DNA from: Microvelia longipes
Lineage: Eukaryota > Arthropoda > Insecta > Hemiptera > Veliidae
NCBI GenBank assembly: GCA_018340805.1
Contig: JACMZG010000008.1
Span: 58,616,281-58,680,280, forward strand
Direction of reading: 5' to 3'
Length of the DNA: 64,000 nt
The notes below the pieces were generated by a model, which saw nothing but the letters and a program-made list of their open reading frames with translations, searched no databases and was not told the origin of the DNA. Of the stretch, positions 10,050 through 19,110 are shown one piece after another. The translations under genes were made by a program, and so were the position numbers. The first letter of the stretch is position 1. The number at the start of each line of letters is the position of its first letter.

Positions 10050-12018
10050 ATGGACGTCGACCGCTTGGATAAGGATGAGTTAGAGTATGAGTTGGAGATA
10101 AGAGGAGTTCTTTTACCAAAAGGTTCTGACTGTCATGTTATGAGGAAAAGTCTCAGAAGCCTATTGTCAATGGAGAGAGATACTGGTGTGACATCTATTT
10201 GTGACTCGCCCTTGAAAAAGCGAGATCCACAACTTGAGATAGAAACCATTTCTAGTAAGATACCTAAATTGGAATCTAAAATTCTAACTTATAAAGGAAT
10301 TAGAGGAGACAATGAGTGGAAGAAGATCAAAACTATATTTGCCCACCTATTGTCTCGTGCAGCCCGTTGTGTTATTCCTCCAGAGTCACCGCTGTTAGCA
10401 GAACGATCTAGCATAACCACTAAGTTAGCAGTGTTGAGTACTCAATTTGAGGATAAACTAGAGGAACTCGCCAAGGCTGCTGATGATAAAAAGAAAGAGG
10501 ACCACAAGAAAGACGTGAGGGAGGACCTGAAGGAAGACGAAAGTAATAATGATAAGCAAGATAATGAAGAAACGAAAGAAACTACTCCACGCGAAGAGAA
10601 GATGATGAGTGATCATGATAATGAGACTGAACCCGGAACATCTACGGAAAAGAAGGATAACAATGAAGATAGGAAAAAGGAAGGATGATAAGAGAGGTAA
10701 AAAGGAGGATAAGAGAGATAAAAAGGATGGTAAGAAAGATAGAAAGGATGATAGGAAAGATAAGAAGGAAGATAGGAAAGGTAAGAAGGAAGATAAGAAA
10801 GATGATAAAAAAGAGAGTAAGCCGAACCATAAGAATGATCAGACGAACAAGGATAAGAAGAATGAGAAGAAGAAAGATAATACGGATGTCTCGGAAGATG
10901 ATAGCAGTAGTTCTTCAGAAAGCAGTTGTAGTAGTGATAGTAGTTCAGAAAGTGAGCAGACATCAAGTAGCAGTGGAGATAGTAGTGACCAGACGACTGG
11001 AACGAAACATAAGAAGAGATCCAGTAGAAGTAGGAAAAGTAAGAAAGACTCTTCATCTGGTGAACTTGTTTCTGCTCTTAAGAGAGTTTTAAAAGCCGTA
11101 CCTAAGAAGTCCTCGGACTACCGAAAAGTTGTTCCCACGAGTCAGTGGAAAATAACTTTTTCAGGTGACGGGCTAGGTAAATCACTTAGAACGTTCTTGG
11201 AGGAGATAGAGGTGTACAGTCGCGCACGCAATGCTACCGAGCAAGATCTTTGGAGCGGAGCTCTAGATTTATTTACAGGTCCCGCCCTGCAGTGGTTCAA
11301 ATCTGTTTATAGGGAAATATCTTCATGGCCGGAGTTAGTTACCCGTCTGCGAGAGGAGTATGAAGATGAAGACTATAAAGTGGAACTAACTGCCGAGATG
11401 TTGAACAGAACTCAGGGCATGGATGAAAAGTTCAGTGACTTTGTTGCTGTTATGCGAACTTACTTCACGAGGTTGGAGTTGAGCGATCCAGAGCAGCTCA
11501 GGATTTTGTTTAAAAATTCGACACCCTATTTTTACGACCGCCTCCGGCAGTATTCAATCGAGAGCGTACAGGATTTTATCAGAGTTGGTAGGAGAATCCA
11601 GGCAGATAAGTCGCATATGGATAAATATCAGCCACCACCATCGGCCAAGAAAACACTTCTTGAACCTAGTTTGGCTTATAAGGGATCCTCTAAACAGCGT
11701 GATAACCATCCTGGCGTTAGTGAAGTTCGTGTAGATAATAATCCTCGAAGATACCATCCTAAGAAGAATAACTCCAATCTTCAACAAAGTGTTCCTTCGT
11801 CAAACTTCAGGCAGGGTTATAATAACAATAACGCCAGCGGTAGAAGAATTCGTCAAGTAACCTGTTTTAATTGTGGAGAGGTTGGGCACTATTTTAACCG
11901 CTGCCCCATCCTTGGTTTTTGTGGTTCCTGCGGAAACAAAGACCTATCTAAACAGAAATGTCCCCGCTGTCCTTCTCTTCCCTCATCTTCGGGAAACGAC
12001 CAGGGAAGACAAGAATAG
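10050..12018 (+). CDS. gag: Element 1 Gag polyprotein (one internal frame break)
   Basis: Structural protein of a Ty3/gypsy element, expected to form cytoplasmic particles. The chosen start is MDVDRLDKDELEYEL, because Element 2 begins with the same motif (MDINRLGKEELSYEL). The first ~35 residues resemble a SAP-type helix-hairpin. A long Lys/Asp/Glu/Arg-rich tract (about 10480-10880), a Ser-rich acidic tract and an RS-like basic tract follow. A retrotransposon capsid-like region starts near 11140 (SLRTFLEEIEVYSRARN, ALQWFKSV). A CCHC knuckle (11863-11904) and a Cys4 cluster C-x2-C-x9-C-x2-C (11920-11970) follow. The frame changes at about 10670-10685 in an A/G run, consistent with one extra base. 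The stop is at 12016-12018. Identification is firm; the N-terminal fold is inference. Confidence 0.9.
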
Positions 12019-12806
12019 AGGGACAATCTGGTCTTCCTATACCTGATGTGACGTCCCAAAAACGCGAGAAAAAGCAATGGCTAGAAGTAGTAAAGAAATT
12101 TTTCGTGAACGCACATGTCAGCGGATTAATTACTTCTAACCATGGCGATCCGCGTCCTTACGTCGAAATTACTGTTTTAGGCTATCCTATACGTGGACTG
12201 TTAGACTCTGGAGCCTCCAGGACCCTTATTGGTCACAAGGGCTGGGAAGTGCTTAAGAGCCTCGGCTTCAAGTTAGAGGATGCCAGTGAAGTAAAATGTA
12301 CTGTGGCAGATGGGAGGCAGTGCCCCATAACCGGTAAGGTTGACTTACCCATGGTCCTAGATGGGAAGTTAAAAGTGATAACCACTCTTGTTGTTCCCTC
12401 TCTGGCATGTTCGTTGATTTTAGGCCTCGATTTCTGGAAGGCAATGGAGATAATACCGGACCTCGTCAACCAGAAGTTTCACTTTTCAGATAGGGTATAT
12501 CTGTCCGAAGTATTAGTATCGGAAGACCATCTGAGTAGTGAGGAGAGAGCTCAACTGAAGACAGTCACTGATGATTTCTTCGAGTCTATGGGGTCAGAAC
12601 TCGGTTGTACTAGCATGGTGGAGCACGTCATTGACACCGGTGACGCTGCTCCAATCAAGCAGAGATACTACCCCGTATCACCCGTCGTCCAGAAGAGGAT
12701 GAATGATGAATTGGACCAGATGTTGGAAAAAGGGTATCGTGGAACCATCCAACTCCCCTTGGTCATCGCCAGTCGTCATGGTGTCGAAACCAGATGGGTC
12801 GTATAG
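11958..12806 (+). CDS. pol: Element 1 protease region of Pol
   Basis: Aspartic protease that would cleave Gag and Gag-Pol in the particle. The catalytic motif is LLDSGAS (Asp codon at 12204), and the C-terminal hydrophobic motif ILGLDFW lies about 75 residues later. It is in the -1 frame relative to gag and overlaps its end, so it should be made as a Gag-Pol fusion by frameshifting at 11991-11997. The open frame upstream of 11991 is incidental. Near 12725-12735 the frame runs on for ~25 codons with unrelated sequence, while the reading resumes in the next frame with RT. An A5 run there (GGAAAAAGGG) looks one base too long. The 12740-12806 tail is therefore out of frame. Confidence 0.9.
   Translation: MSPLSFSSLIFGKRPGKTRIEGQSGLPIPDVTSQKREKKQWLEVVKKFFVNAHVSGLITSNHGDPRPYVEITVLGYPIRGLLDSGASRTLIGHKGWEVLKSLGFKLEDASEVKCTVADGRQCPITGKVDLPMVLDGKLKVITTLVVPSLACSLILGLDFWKAMEIIPDLVNQKFHFSDRVYLSEVLVSEDHLSSEERAQLKTVTDDFFESMGSELGCTSMVEHVIDTGDAAPIKQRYYPVSPVVQKRMNDELDQMLEKGYRGTIQLPLVIASRHGVETRWVV
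11991..12057 (+). promoter_or_regulatory. -1 ribosomal frameshift site with potential pseudoknot
   Basis: Heptamer GGGAAAC (11991-11997) sits in the gag frame as G GGA AAC, the canonical X XXY YYZ arrangement. Shifting back one base enters the protease frame, which is already open. After a 6-nt spacer, GGAAGAC (12004-12010) can pair with GTCTTCC (12031-12037). GGGAC in the loop (12020-12024) can pair with GTCCC (12053-12057), making an H-type pseudoknot. A competing 6-bp pairing (11998-12003 with 12028-12033) is possible. Pairing was found by eye. Confidence 0.75.
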
Positions 12807-15165
12807 ATTCTGTGTCGACTACCGGAAAGTTAACGCGGTGACCAAGAAGGATGCTTATCCACTACCATATGTGTCACACATCCTCGACAGGCTACGGAAT
12901 GCCAAATTTATTTCGACTCTTGACATAAAATCAGCCTATTGGCAAGTGTCGGTTCATGAAAAGTCAAGAGAAAAGACGGCATTTACCGTGCCGACCCGCG
13001 GTCTCTTCCAATTTCGACGCATGCCCTTCGGGTTACATAATAGCCCTGCTACATGGCAGCGCTTGATAGACAAGGTACTAGGTGCAGACATCGAGGTATA
13101 CGTGTTTGTATACCTCGACGACATAATTATTTGTACACCAGACTTCGCTACTCATCTTAAAGTCCTGAACCTTGTCTTATCTAGACTTCGGAAAGCGGGC
13201 TTAACCCTGAACCGGGATAAGTGTAAATTTTGCTGTCCGCAATTAAAGTACCTCGGGTACGTTGTTGATCACTACGGTCTTAGGGTTGACCCCGACAAAA
13301 TAAGTGCTATTGTGGATTATCCTCCACCTAAAACCACTAAACAACTGCGACGCTTTCTTGGCATGGCGTCGTGGTACCGACGTTTTGTGTCTTCTTTTTC
13401 AAGTATCACTGCTCCCTTAACTGCTCTCCTTAAGAAAAGTTCGACTTGGATTTGGTCCAAAGAGTGTGAGTCTGCGTTTAGAGAGTTAAAGGAACAGTTG
13501 ATATCGGCCCCAGTTTTAACTTGCCCTGATTTCCAAAGACCGTTTCTTTTACAGACAGACGCAAGTGAAGTGGGTTTAGGTGCCATCTTATCGCAAGAAT
13601 TGCCTGAGGGAGAGAGAGTTATTGCGTTTGCGAGCAGATCGCTATCCAAACTTGAAAGAAAGTATTGCGCCACAGAACTTGAGGCATTGGCTGTTCTGTG
13701 GGCGATAGAAAAATTTAGGTCTTACTTAGAGGGTCAGAAGTTCTGCGTCATCACTGATCATTTAGCCCTTAAATGGCTAATGAATGTTAAAGAGCCCAAA
13801 GGAAGGCTTGCTCGATGGGTACTGAAGCTGCAACAATACGACTTCGACGTTGTGCACCGTGCTGGAAAATTGAATGTTGTGGCTGACGCGTTATCGCGGG
13901 CTCCTGTTGATACTGTTTTGATTCAACCGGATGCGGCAACTGACAAGTGGTATGTTGGTATGCTTGAAAAGGTCAAGGAGAATCCGAACAAGTTTCCTTT
14001 GTGGTGTATTGAAAACGACCAACTGTATACGAATCGGTCAAGGAAGAAACTAGATAGAGAATCCCCGGATTGGAAGTTAGTTGTTCCTAAGAGTATGAGG
14101 AAGGACATAATCATTAACAACCACGATCCTCCGATGGCTGGACATCTCGGCGTCTTCAAGACCAAGCGAAGAGTCATGGATCGCTTCTATTGGCCAGGCA
14201 TGGCTACGGATATAGCTAACTACGTTACGCGATGCCCTGTCTGCCTGGCCACTAAAAGCGATCAGAAAAAACCTGCCGGTTTAATGGGTAGTCAGCGCGC
14301 ACCAGGATCACCATGGCGGATGATAAGTGCCGATTTAATGGGACCTTTTCCCCGCTCGTCGAAACAAAACAGCTACCTCCTTGTAGTGGTAGATTGTTTT
14401 ACTAAATATGCCCTTCTTCATCCTCTTCGGAAGGCGGACGCGAAAGCGATTACTCGGTATCTGGAAGACCAAGTTTTCATGGTCTTCGGGGTGCCGCAGT
14501 ATTTTATCTCAGACAACGGTCCCCAATTTAAGAGCAAAGAGATGCAAGAGCTCATGGACCGGTTTAAAGTCAGGATGCTCTTTAACCCGTTGTATCACGC
14601 CCAGAGCAACCCCACTGAGCGGTATAATCGAACTATCAAAGCGATGGTGTCAGCTTATATTAAAGATAATCACCGCCAGTGGGATAAGCATCTGCCGCAA
14701 TTAGGATTTGCCTTGAGGACCGCGGTTAACGAGTCTACAGGGTATTCTCCATCATTTCTTACATTTGGAAGGCAATTACATCCTTCTGGTGAAAGACTTC
14801 CTAGTCGTGATGATCCGATAGTAACACCTCCAGATCCTGATATGAACCAGACGATTCGGAACATGGATAAACTTAAAATGGTTATCCAGGCTGTTCGAGA
14901 CAGATTGAAAAAGATCCACGAACGGAATTCACATTCCTATAATTTAAGACGTAGGAGAGATGAGTTTAATGTTGGAGATACGGTTTGGAAGAGAACGCAT
15001 TATCTTTCAGATGCGTCTAAGTCGTTCAGCGCCAAGCTAGCTCCGAAATATGTGAAATGTACAATCACCTCTAAGATCACACCCTTAGTTTACGAGTTAG
15101 AGAGTGCAGAAGGAAAGCCTTTAGGAAAATACCACATCAGCGAACTCAAACGTCATCCTAGGTAG
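12703..15165 (+). CDS. pol: Element 1 Pol: reverse transcriptase, RNase H, integrase
   Basis: Residue numbers count from the ATG at 12703, which is not a true start; this is the continuation of Pol after a 1-base frame break near 12730. RT: LDIKSAYWQV (motif A Asp ~74), QFRRMPFGL, YLDD (137-140), LKYLGY. RNase H: TDAS (285-288), ELEALAV, TDHLALKWL, ADALSR. Integrase: H-x-H and C-x2-C zinc motif (HDPPMAGHLG from ~474, CPVC 511-514), then catalytic Asp ~544 (ADLMGPF), Asp ~604 (SDNGPQ) and Glu ~639 (NPTERYNR), with 34 residues between the last two. A C-terminal GPY/F-like region ends at HPR and a stop. No chromodomain or env follows. The reading is open over 820 codons, so the copy is young. 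RT copies the RNA, RNase H removes the template, and integrase inserts the DNA in the nucleus. Confidence 0.95.
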   Translation: MMNWTRCWKKGIVEPSNSPWSSPVVMVSKPDGSYRFCVDYRKVNAVTKKDAYPLPYVSHILDRLRNAKFISTLDIKSAYWQVSVHEKSREKTAFTVPTRGLFQFRRMPFGLHNSPATWQRLIDKVLGADIEVYVFVYLDDIIICTPDFATHLKVLNLVLSRLRKAGLTLNRDKCKFCCPQLKYLGYVVDHYGLRVDPDKISAIVDYPPPKTTKQLRRFLGMASWYRRFVSSFSSITAPLTALLKKSSTWIWSKECESAFRELKEQLISAPVLTCPDFQRPFLLQTDASEVGLGAILSQELPEGERVIAFASRSLSKLERKYCATELEALAVLWAIEKFRSYLEGQKFCVITDHLALKWLMNVKEPKGRLARWVLKLQQYDFDVVHRAGKLNVVADALSRAPVDTVLIQPDAATDKWYVGMLEKVKENPNKFPLWCIENDQLYTNRSRKKLDRESPDWKLVVPKSMRKDIIINNHDPPMAGHLGVFKTKRRVMDRFYWPGMATDIANYVTRCPVCLATKSDQKKPAGLMGSQRAPGSPWRMISADLMGPFPRSSKQNSYLLVVVDCFTKYALLHPLRKADAKAITRYLEDQVFMVFGVPQYFISDNGPQFKSKEMQELMDRFKVRMLFNPLYHAQSNPTERYNRTIKAMVSAYIKDNHRQWDKHLPQLGFALRTAVNESTGYSPSFLTFGRQLHPSGERLPSRDDPIVTPPDPDMNQTIRNMDKLKMVIQAVRDRLKKIHERNSHSYNLRRRRDEFNVGDTVWKRTHYLSDASKSFSAKLAPKYVKCTITSKITPLVYELESAEGKPLGKYHISELKRHPR

Positions 15166-15280
15166 TCATCTCCACGTTTCTCATCTCAACGTACAATACG
15201 GCTATGACTTAGTTTAAGAAGGTTTTTGTTTGTTTGAAAATTTTAATTTTGTTCTTTGTTCCCCGGGGAGGGTTTTCGTT
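15166..15280 (+). other. Element 1 3' untranslated part with polypurine-type tract
   Basis: A 115-bp spacer between the pol stop and the 3' LTR. CCCCGGGGAGGG (15261-15272) lies just before the LTR and is the likely plus-strand primer region, though it is separated from the LTR by a TTTTCGTT stretch. No env frame fits in this space. Confidence 0.65.
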
Positions 15281-16670
15281 TGTAACGAATTTTATTTTAG
15301 TTATTCCCGCGAAATTAATTTCAGGGATATTTGAAATTTGGCGGGCATGTAGGTCTATTTTTAGTTATGTAGGTAGTTTTGTAAATTGGCAACCCTGGAG
15401 TAACCGACGCTAGGGGCACGTTTTTTCAGGGGAGGTTACAGGTTGTTGTGGTGAGAGTCACCAAGCAGTAAAAATCTTTAAAATTTATAGTTTTAAAACG
15501 CCTTATGGTGGATCCAAATTGAGTTTAACACAAAAGTGGATTTCTGAGGTTCAGCAGTGATTAACTCGAAAATATAAAGAGCTATAAATAAATTGTGTTA
15601 GCGTAATTTTGTTATTAACTTTGGGATCGGACAAAGTGAGATATTGTGATCACCAATTTTGAGTCCAAGCGGATGGAGTTACTAATTATCTTTGGTCTTG
15701 CGCTATTTAAGTCTACAGTACACAGGTTGGCCTATTGATTCTTAAACCTACGCCCGGGTCAGAAACGGAGTGGAGTAACCCTGTTTTCTGGCCCATTTCA
15801 CCCTATCACCACAGTCATCGATTTTTATTATTTTTTTTGTTTTATTTTAATTTTCCGAGAAGTTATTATTTTTTTTTTTGTATCGGGTGCCCAGTTTCAT
15901 GTTAGGAAGACAGGAGACTGTCTTTAGGATAAGTTTGTAAAGGGGCCCCTAGGAACCAATTTTAGTTTTAAGTTTTCTTGCATGGGAGCCAGTCTATGCC
16001 CTTATCTAACTTTGCTCTATATCACTTTTGCCCTGACGGTTAGGTGTTCTTCAGATCACCCACCGGACCGGCAACTCAATTGCTTGACCCGACCGCATCG
16101 GGAGGTCTTAAACCCAAATCTATCTTTTTTTGTTTATTCAATAGACTGGTCCCCATTTAACCAAGATTTAATTTTCTTTTCTATTTTACTGGGCTTACAA
16201 CTGAACAACAGCTGTAATTACCTCAGTATATTTTTTTTCTATCAACGCTATATCATATCTCTTGTTTTATCTTAACAACCAAGATTTCTCAAACCCGCTG
16301 TTTTACATCGTTACCACTTTTCTCTAGCCTATCTATCAAATTCAATCTTCAGGTACTTATTGCTGCTTACCTTAGTTTAACTTAAGGCCTTCAGGCTCTA
16401 AATTTGATAGGTGTGGTGTTACCCTGATCCCCATACCCCTCCCACGGACTGGTTTCCCTTTTGCCAGTCATCCTTACCTTTACCCCTCTAATTCCAATAG
16501 TAACCATCCTTCCTTTTCCTCAGGCGACTACTTAAAAAGGGGTGGCGCTCAAAAGAAAGAGACAGCTCAAGTCAAGAGGCAAGGCGATTTAGACCCATGC
16601 CCATTCTGCATACCGGCCTGAGTTGGGTTATCATAAGTTCACTCACCGCACCCCCTTGTTGGGTGTTACA
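15281..16670 (+). mobile_element. Element 1 3' LTR
   Basis: 1390 bp, TGTAAC...GTTACA, near-identical to 6212-7596. Followed by the target duplication ACTA (16671-16674). The differences seen by eye are mostly indels in short homopolymers, plus a few substitutions. Confidence 0.93.
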
Positions 16671-16835
16671 ACTATTCAGCATGGATGTTAAGATTACAAG
16701 TTTATCTTGAAGAAATGGATTTAAAGGTATACTTGAAAAACACTGCACAAGAAGTTATCCAAGCCAAAGGACTAACAAGACCTCTGCAATCTACAGAAGG
16801 TGAAGAAGAGCGTAATAAACAAATTTTACAATTAG
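16671..16835 (+). pseudogene. copia-type gag-like fragment (right side of split)
   Basis: The open frame from the Element 1 insertion site reads SAWMLRLQVYLEEMDLKVYL and on to ILQLD, the start pattern of DUF4219/UBN2-type copia Gag. The downstream gag, pol and the beginning of the 3' LTR are missing: at about 16836 the sequence passes straight into LTR sequence. The host element was therefore an internally deleted copy when Element 1 landed in it. Confidence 0.65.
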
Positions 16836-16945
16836 ACATCTGTCTCGTCATATATCTAATAATAATTAGAATCAATTATTATTGTTATATTCAAATTTTC
16901 ATTATATAATTAATATTTCATTCCATGTTTCCTTAACCTACAATA
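16836..16945 (+). mobile_element. copia-type 3' LTR, 5'-truncated
   Basis: Direct repeat of the 3' part of 6012-6142 (shared CATATATCTAA, AGAATCAATTATTATTG and TTCCTTAACCTA). It ends CCTACAATA and is followed by the target duplication ATAAT (16946-16950). Confidence 0.75.
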
Positions 16946-16950
16946 ATAAT

Positions 16951-17232
16951 AATTAAGTAAATAAAAAGTATGATAATTAACTTTACATTTTTAATGCTAG
17001 TACATTAAACATTTGCAATTTCTTTATCGTTACCCGTTTTTAGAGGACTCTGTTCTTTTCTATTGAAAATTGGAACTTACATATATGTGACAAAGATTAG
17101 TTCAGATTTTAATCTTACTATAACGACAGCGTCTAGGATTTTTAGAGCACCTGCTCCAGCAGTTACCTCTATATGCGCTCTGTGCATAAGTTTGTTGCTA
17201 GCATGGCAAAACTACATAGAAACACCGCTATA
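16951..17232. repeat. Right arm of interrupted foldback element
   Basis: Reverse complement of 5714-6006; see that entry for anchors. It closes the nest. Confidence 0.8.
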
Positions 17233-18100
17233 GTAGGTTAATCATTATTATTAAAACTTTTGAGGGTGAATAGGTCCATAATGATAAATAAAACTAATTT
17301 TGCTGAGCTTATGATACAATTTTATCTTTTTCAAAGCTTAACATAATAAATAATAACAAAAAACATATATAATTATATCGAACAATTATATCGAAAGCTC
17401 GGCAAAATTATTTTTATTTATTATTTTGGACCTATTCCTCCTTAAAGTTCCCTTGAGTTCGCGCGCGTTCTGATAACAGAGTAGACGTGTTTTCTTAGCT
17501 AACAATTACTTATTTTACATTTATATATTATAAAGATTTCTTTTTTAGACTGTTTGCATTATAAATGTTTATTAAAAATCATTTAACAATTGCGATAATT
17601 AAGGAAGAGGCGAATGTTAGCAAAAAAGTGTATATTTTCAATAAAAAAAGTCACTTCAAAAACCATTAAGGGTAAGATTTTTCTTAATCTAAATTACATA
17701 AGCACGATTTGGAAAATAGACATATTTATTATTAATTAGTAAGTACCTTAAAGTTTAATTAAACTTGCAGTTGAAGACTAGCTGAAGGAGAAAGGAATTC
17801 CAAATATTTACGGAACGCACCAAAACATCACAGAATTTACCGTATCAGCACTACCATATAAGGAAATCTGACCTTGTTCATGTCAGACGTGGAACTGATT
17901 GGAAATAAACAAAAGAAAAGTGATAAGAAAAGCGTAGCCTTCTAAAGGGATTATCTTGATAATAAATGTGCAAATCTTTGTTTAGATTAATATACCTATA
18001 TATAAGAAGTTTCAAAGGCCTATTTTACCGCCAATAGTCATCTTAATTTAAATTTTCCTGCTCAAATTAGATAAATTAATTAACTTTAAATCAAATTATG
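17233..18100. other. AT-rich sequence, nothing recognised
   Basis: No open frame, structured repeat or gene motif could be supported. Confidence 0.5.
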
Positions 18101-18720
18101 CCACCAAAAAGACCTAAAGAAGAGGGGGACAAGCTTTTTTCGGAAATGACAGCTGGTTTCAAAACAGGATGGCGTTAAAAAAGAAATAAATAGGCGAATA
18201 AGTTTAGCATGGAATGCTTATAATACATACAGGAGGATATTTCGTTCTGAGTTGGACCTCATACACAAGGTGAAACTATGGAACAGTGTGGTGAAGCCGG
18301 TGCTTATATATGGATGCGAGACATGGGTTCTAACTGATGACAATATTAATAAATGAGAATAACGGTAAGAAGAATGGAGCGGAGTATGTTAAAAATAAGT
18401 AGAAAAGCAAAAAAAACAAACAAGTGGGTGAGACAGCAGACTGGCTTGGATGACATAGCTAAAATTATTATTGAAAAAAGGTGGGCCGGACATATAATAA
18501 GAGTAAAGGACAACAGGTGGACAAAAGCAATCATGGACTGGTACCCACGAGATGGCAAAAGGAACAAAGGAAGACCGAAGGCTAAATGGGATAAAGAAAT
18601 GATGACATGTTGTGGAGGAGTGTGCTGGAGGAGAGTTGCTCTAGACAGGCAGGAATGGAGGAGAATGGGCAATGTGTATGTTCAGGCATGGCTAGTACAG
18701 GAGTGAAATTAATTATTATT
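18101..18720 (+). pseudogene. RTE-like LINE, 3' end of ORF
   Basis: The reading around 18185-18350 (VVKPVLIYGCETWVLTDD), then from 18353 to the stop at 18706, gives the C-terminal region found after the reverse transcriptase in RTE-type LINEs. Motifs are RWAGHIIRV, a K-R-x-x-GRPKAKW stretch, W-x-R-x-A-x-D-R-x-x-W and YVQAW near the end. A one-base loss near 18350 breaks the frame. The catalytic RT and endonuclease are absent, so this is a 5'-truncated dead copy. The 3' UTR is very short and runs into a TGTA/TA microsatellite, as is usual for RTE tails. The clade is assigned from memory of the family pattern. Confidence 0.75.
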
Positions 18721-18734
18721 AAAAATAGACTAAA

Positions 18735-18881
18735 ATATATGTATGTGTGTGTATATGTGTGTGTGTGTGTATGTGCATATATACATGTGTATGTGTGTAT
18801 ATATATGTATGTATATGTGTGTGTGTGTGTATATGTGTATATATAATGTATTGTGTATGTATGTGTATATATTATATATAT

Positions 18882-18929
<48 letters not shown>

Positions 18930-19110
18930 TATTATATATAATATGTGTGTGTGTATATATATGTATATATAGGTATATGAATGTGTATGTGTAGTGTATG
19001 TATATATGTGTATGAGTATGTATGTGTGTATATGTGTGTATGTATGTGTATATATGTGTATGTATGTGTTTATGTACATGTATGTAAATGTGTATATATA
19101 TGCATATAAT
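18735..19110. repeat. TG/TA microsatellite
   Basis: Alternating purine-pyrimidine TATG/TGTA/TA blocks with a pure (TA)n core near 18870-18945. Directly follows the RTE 3' end. Open frames on either strand here are low-complexity artefacts. Confidence 0.95.

Noticed and set aside
10613..11056. 147-codon Ser/Tyr-rich frame on the minus strand
   Set aside because: It is the antisense of the purine-rich charged tract of gag.
18582..19079. 165-codon Tyr/Ile/Thr-rich minus-strand frame
   Set aside because: Translation of a TG/TA microsatellite.
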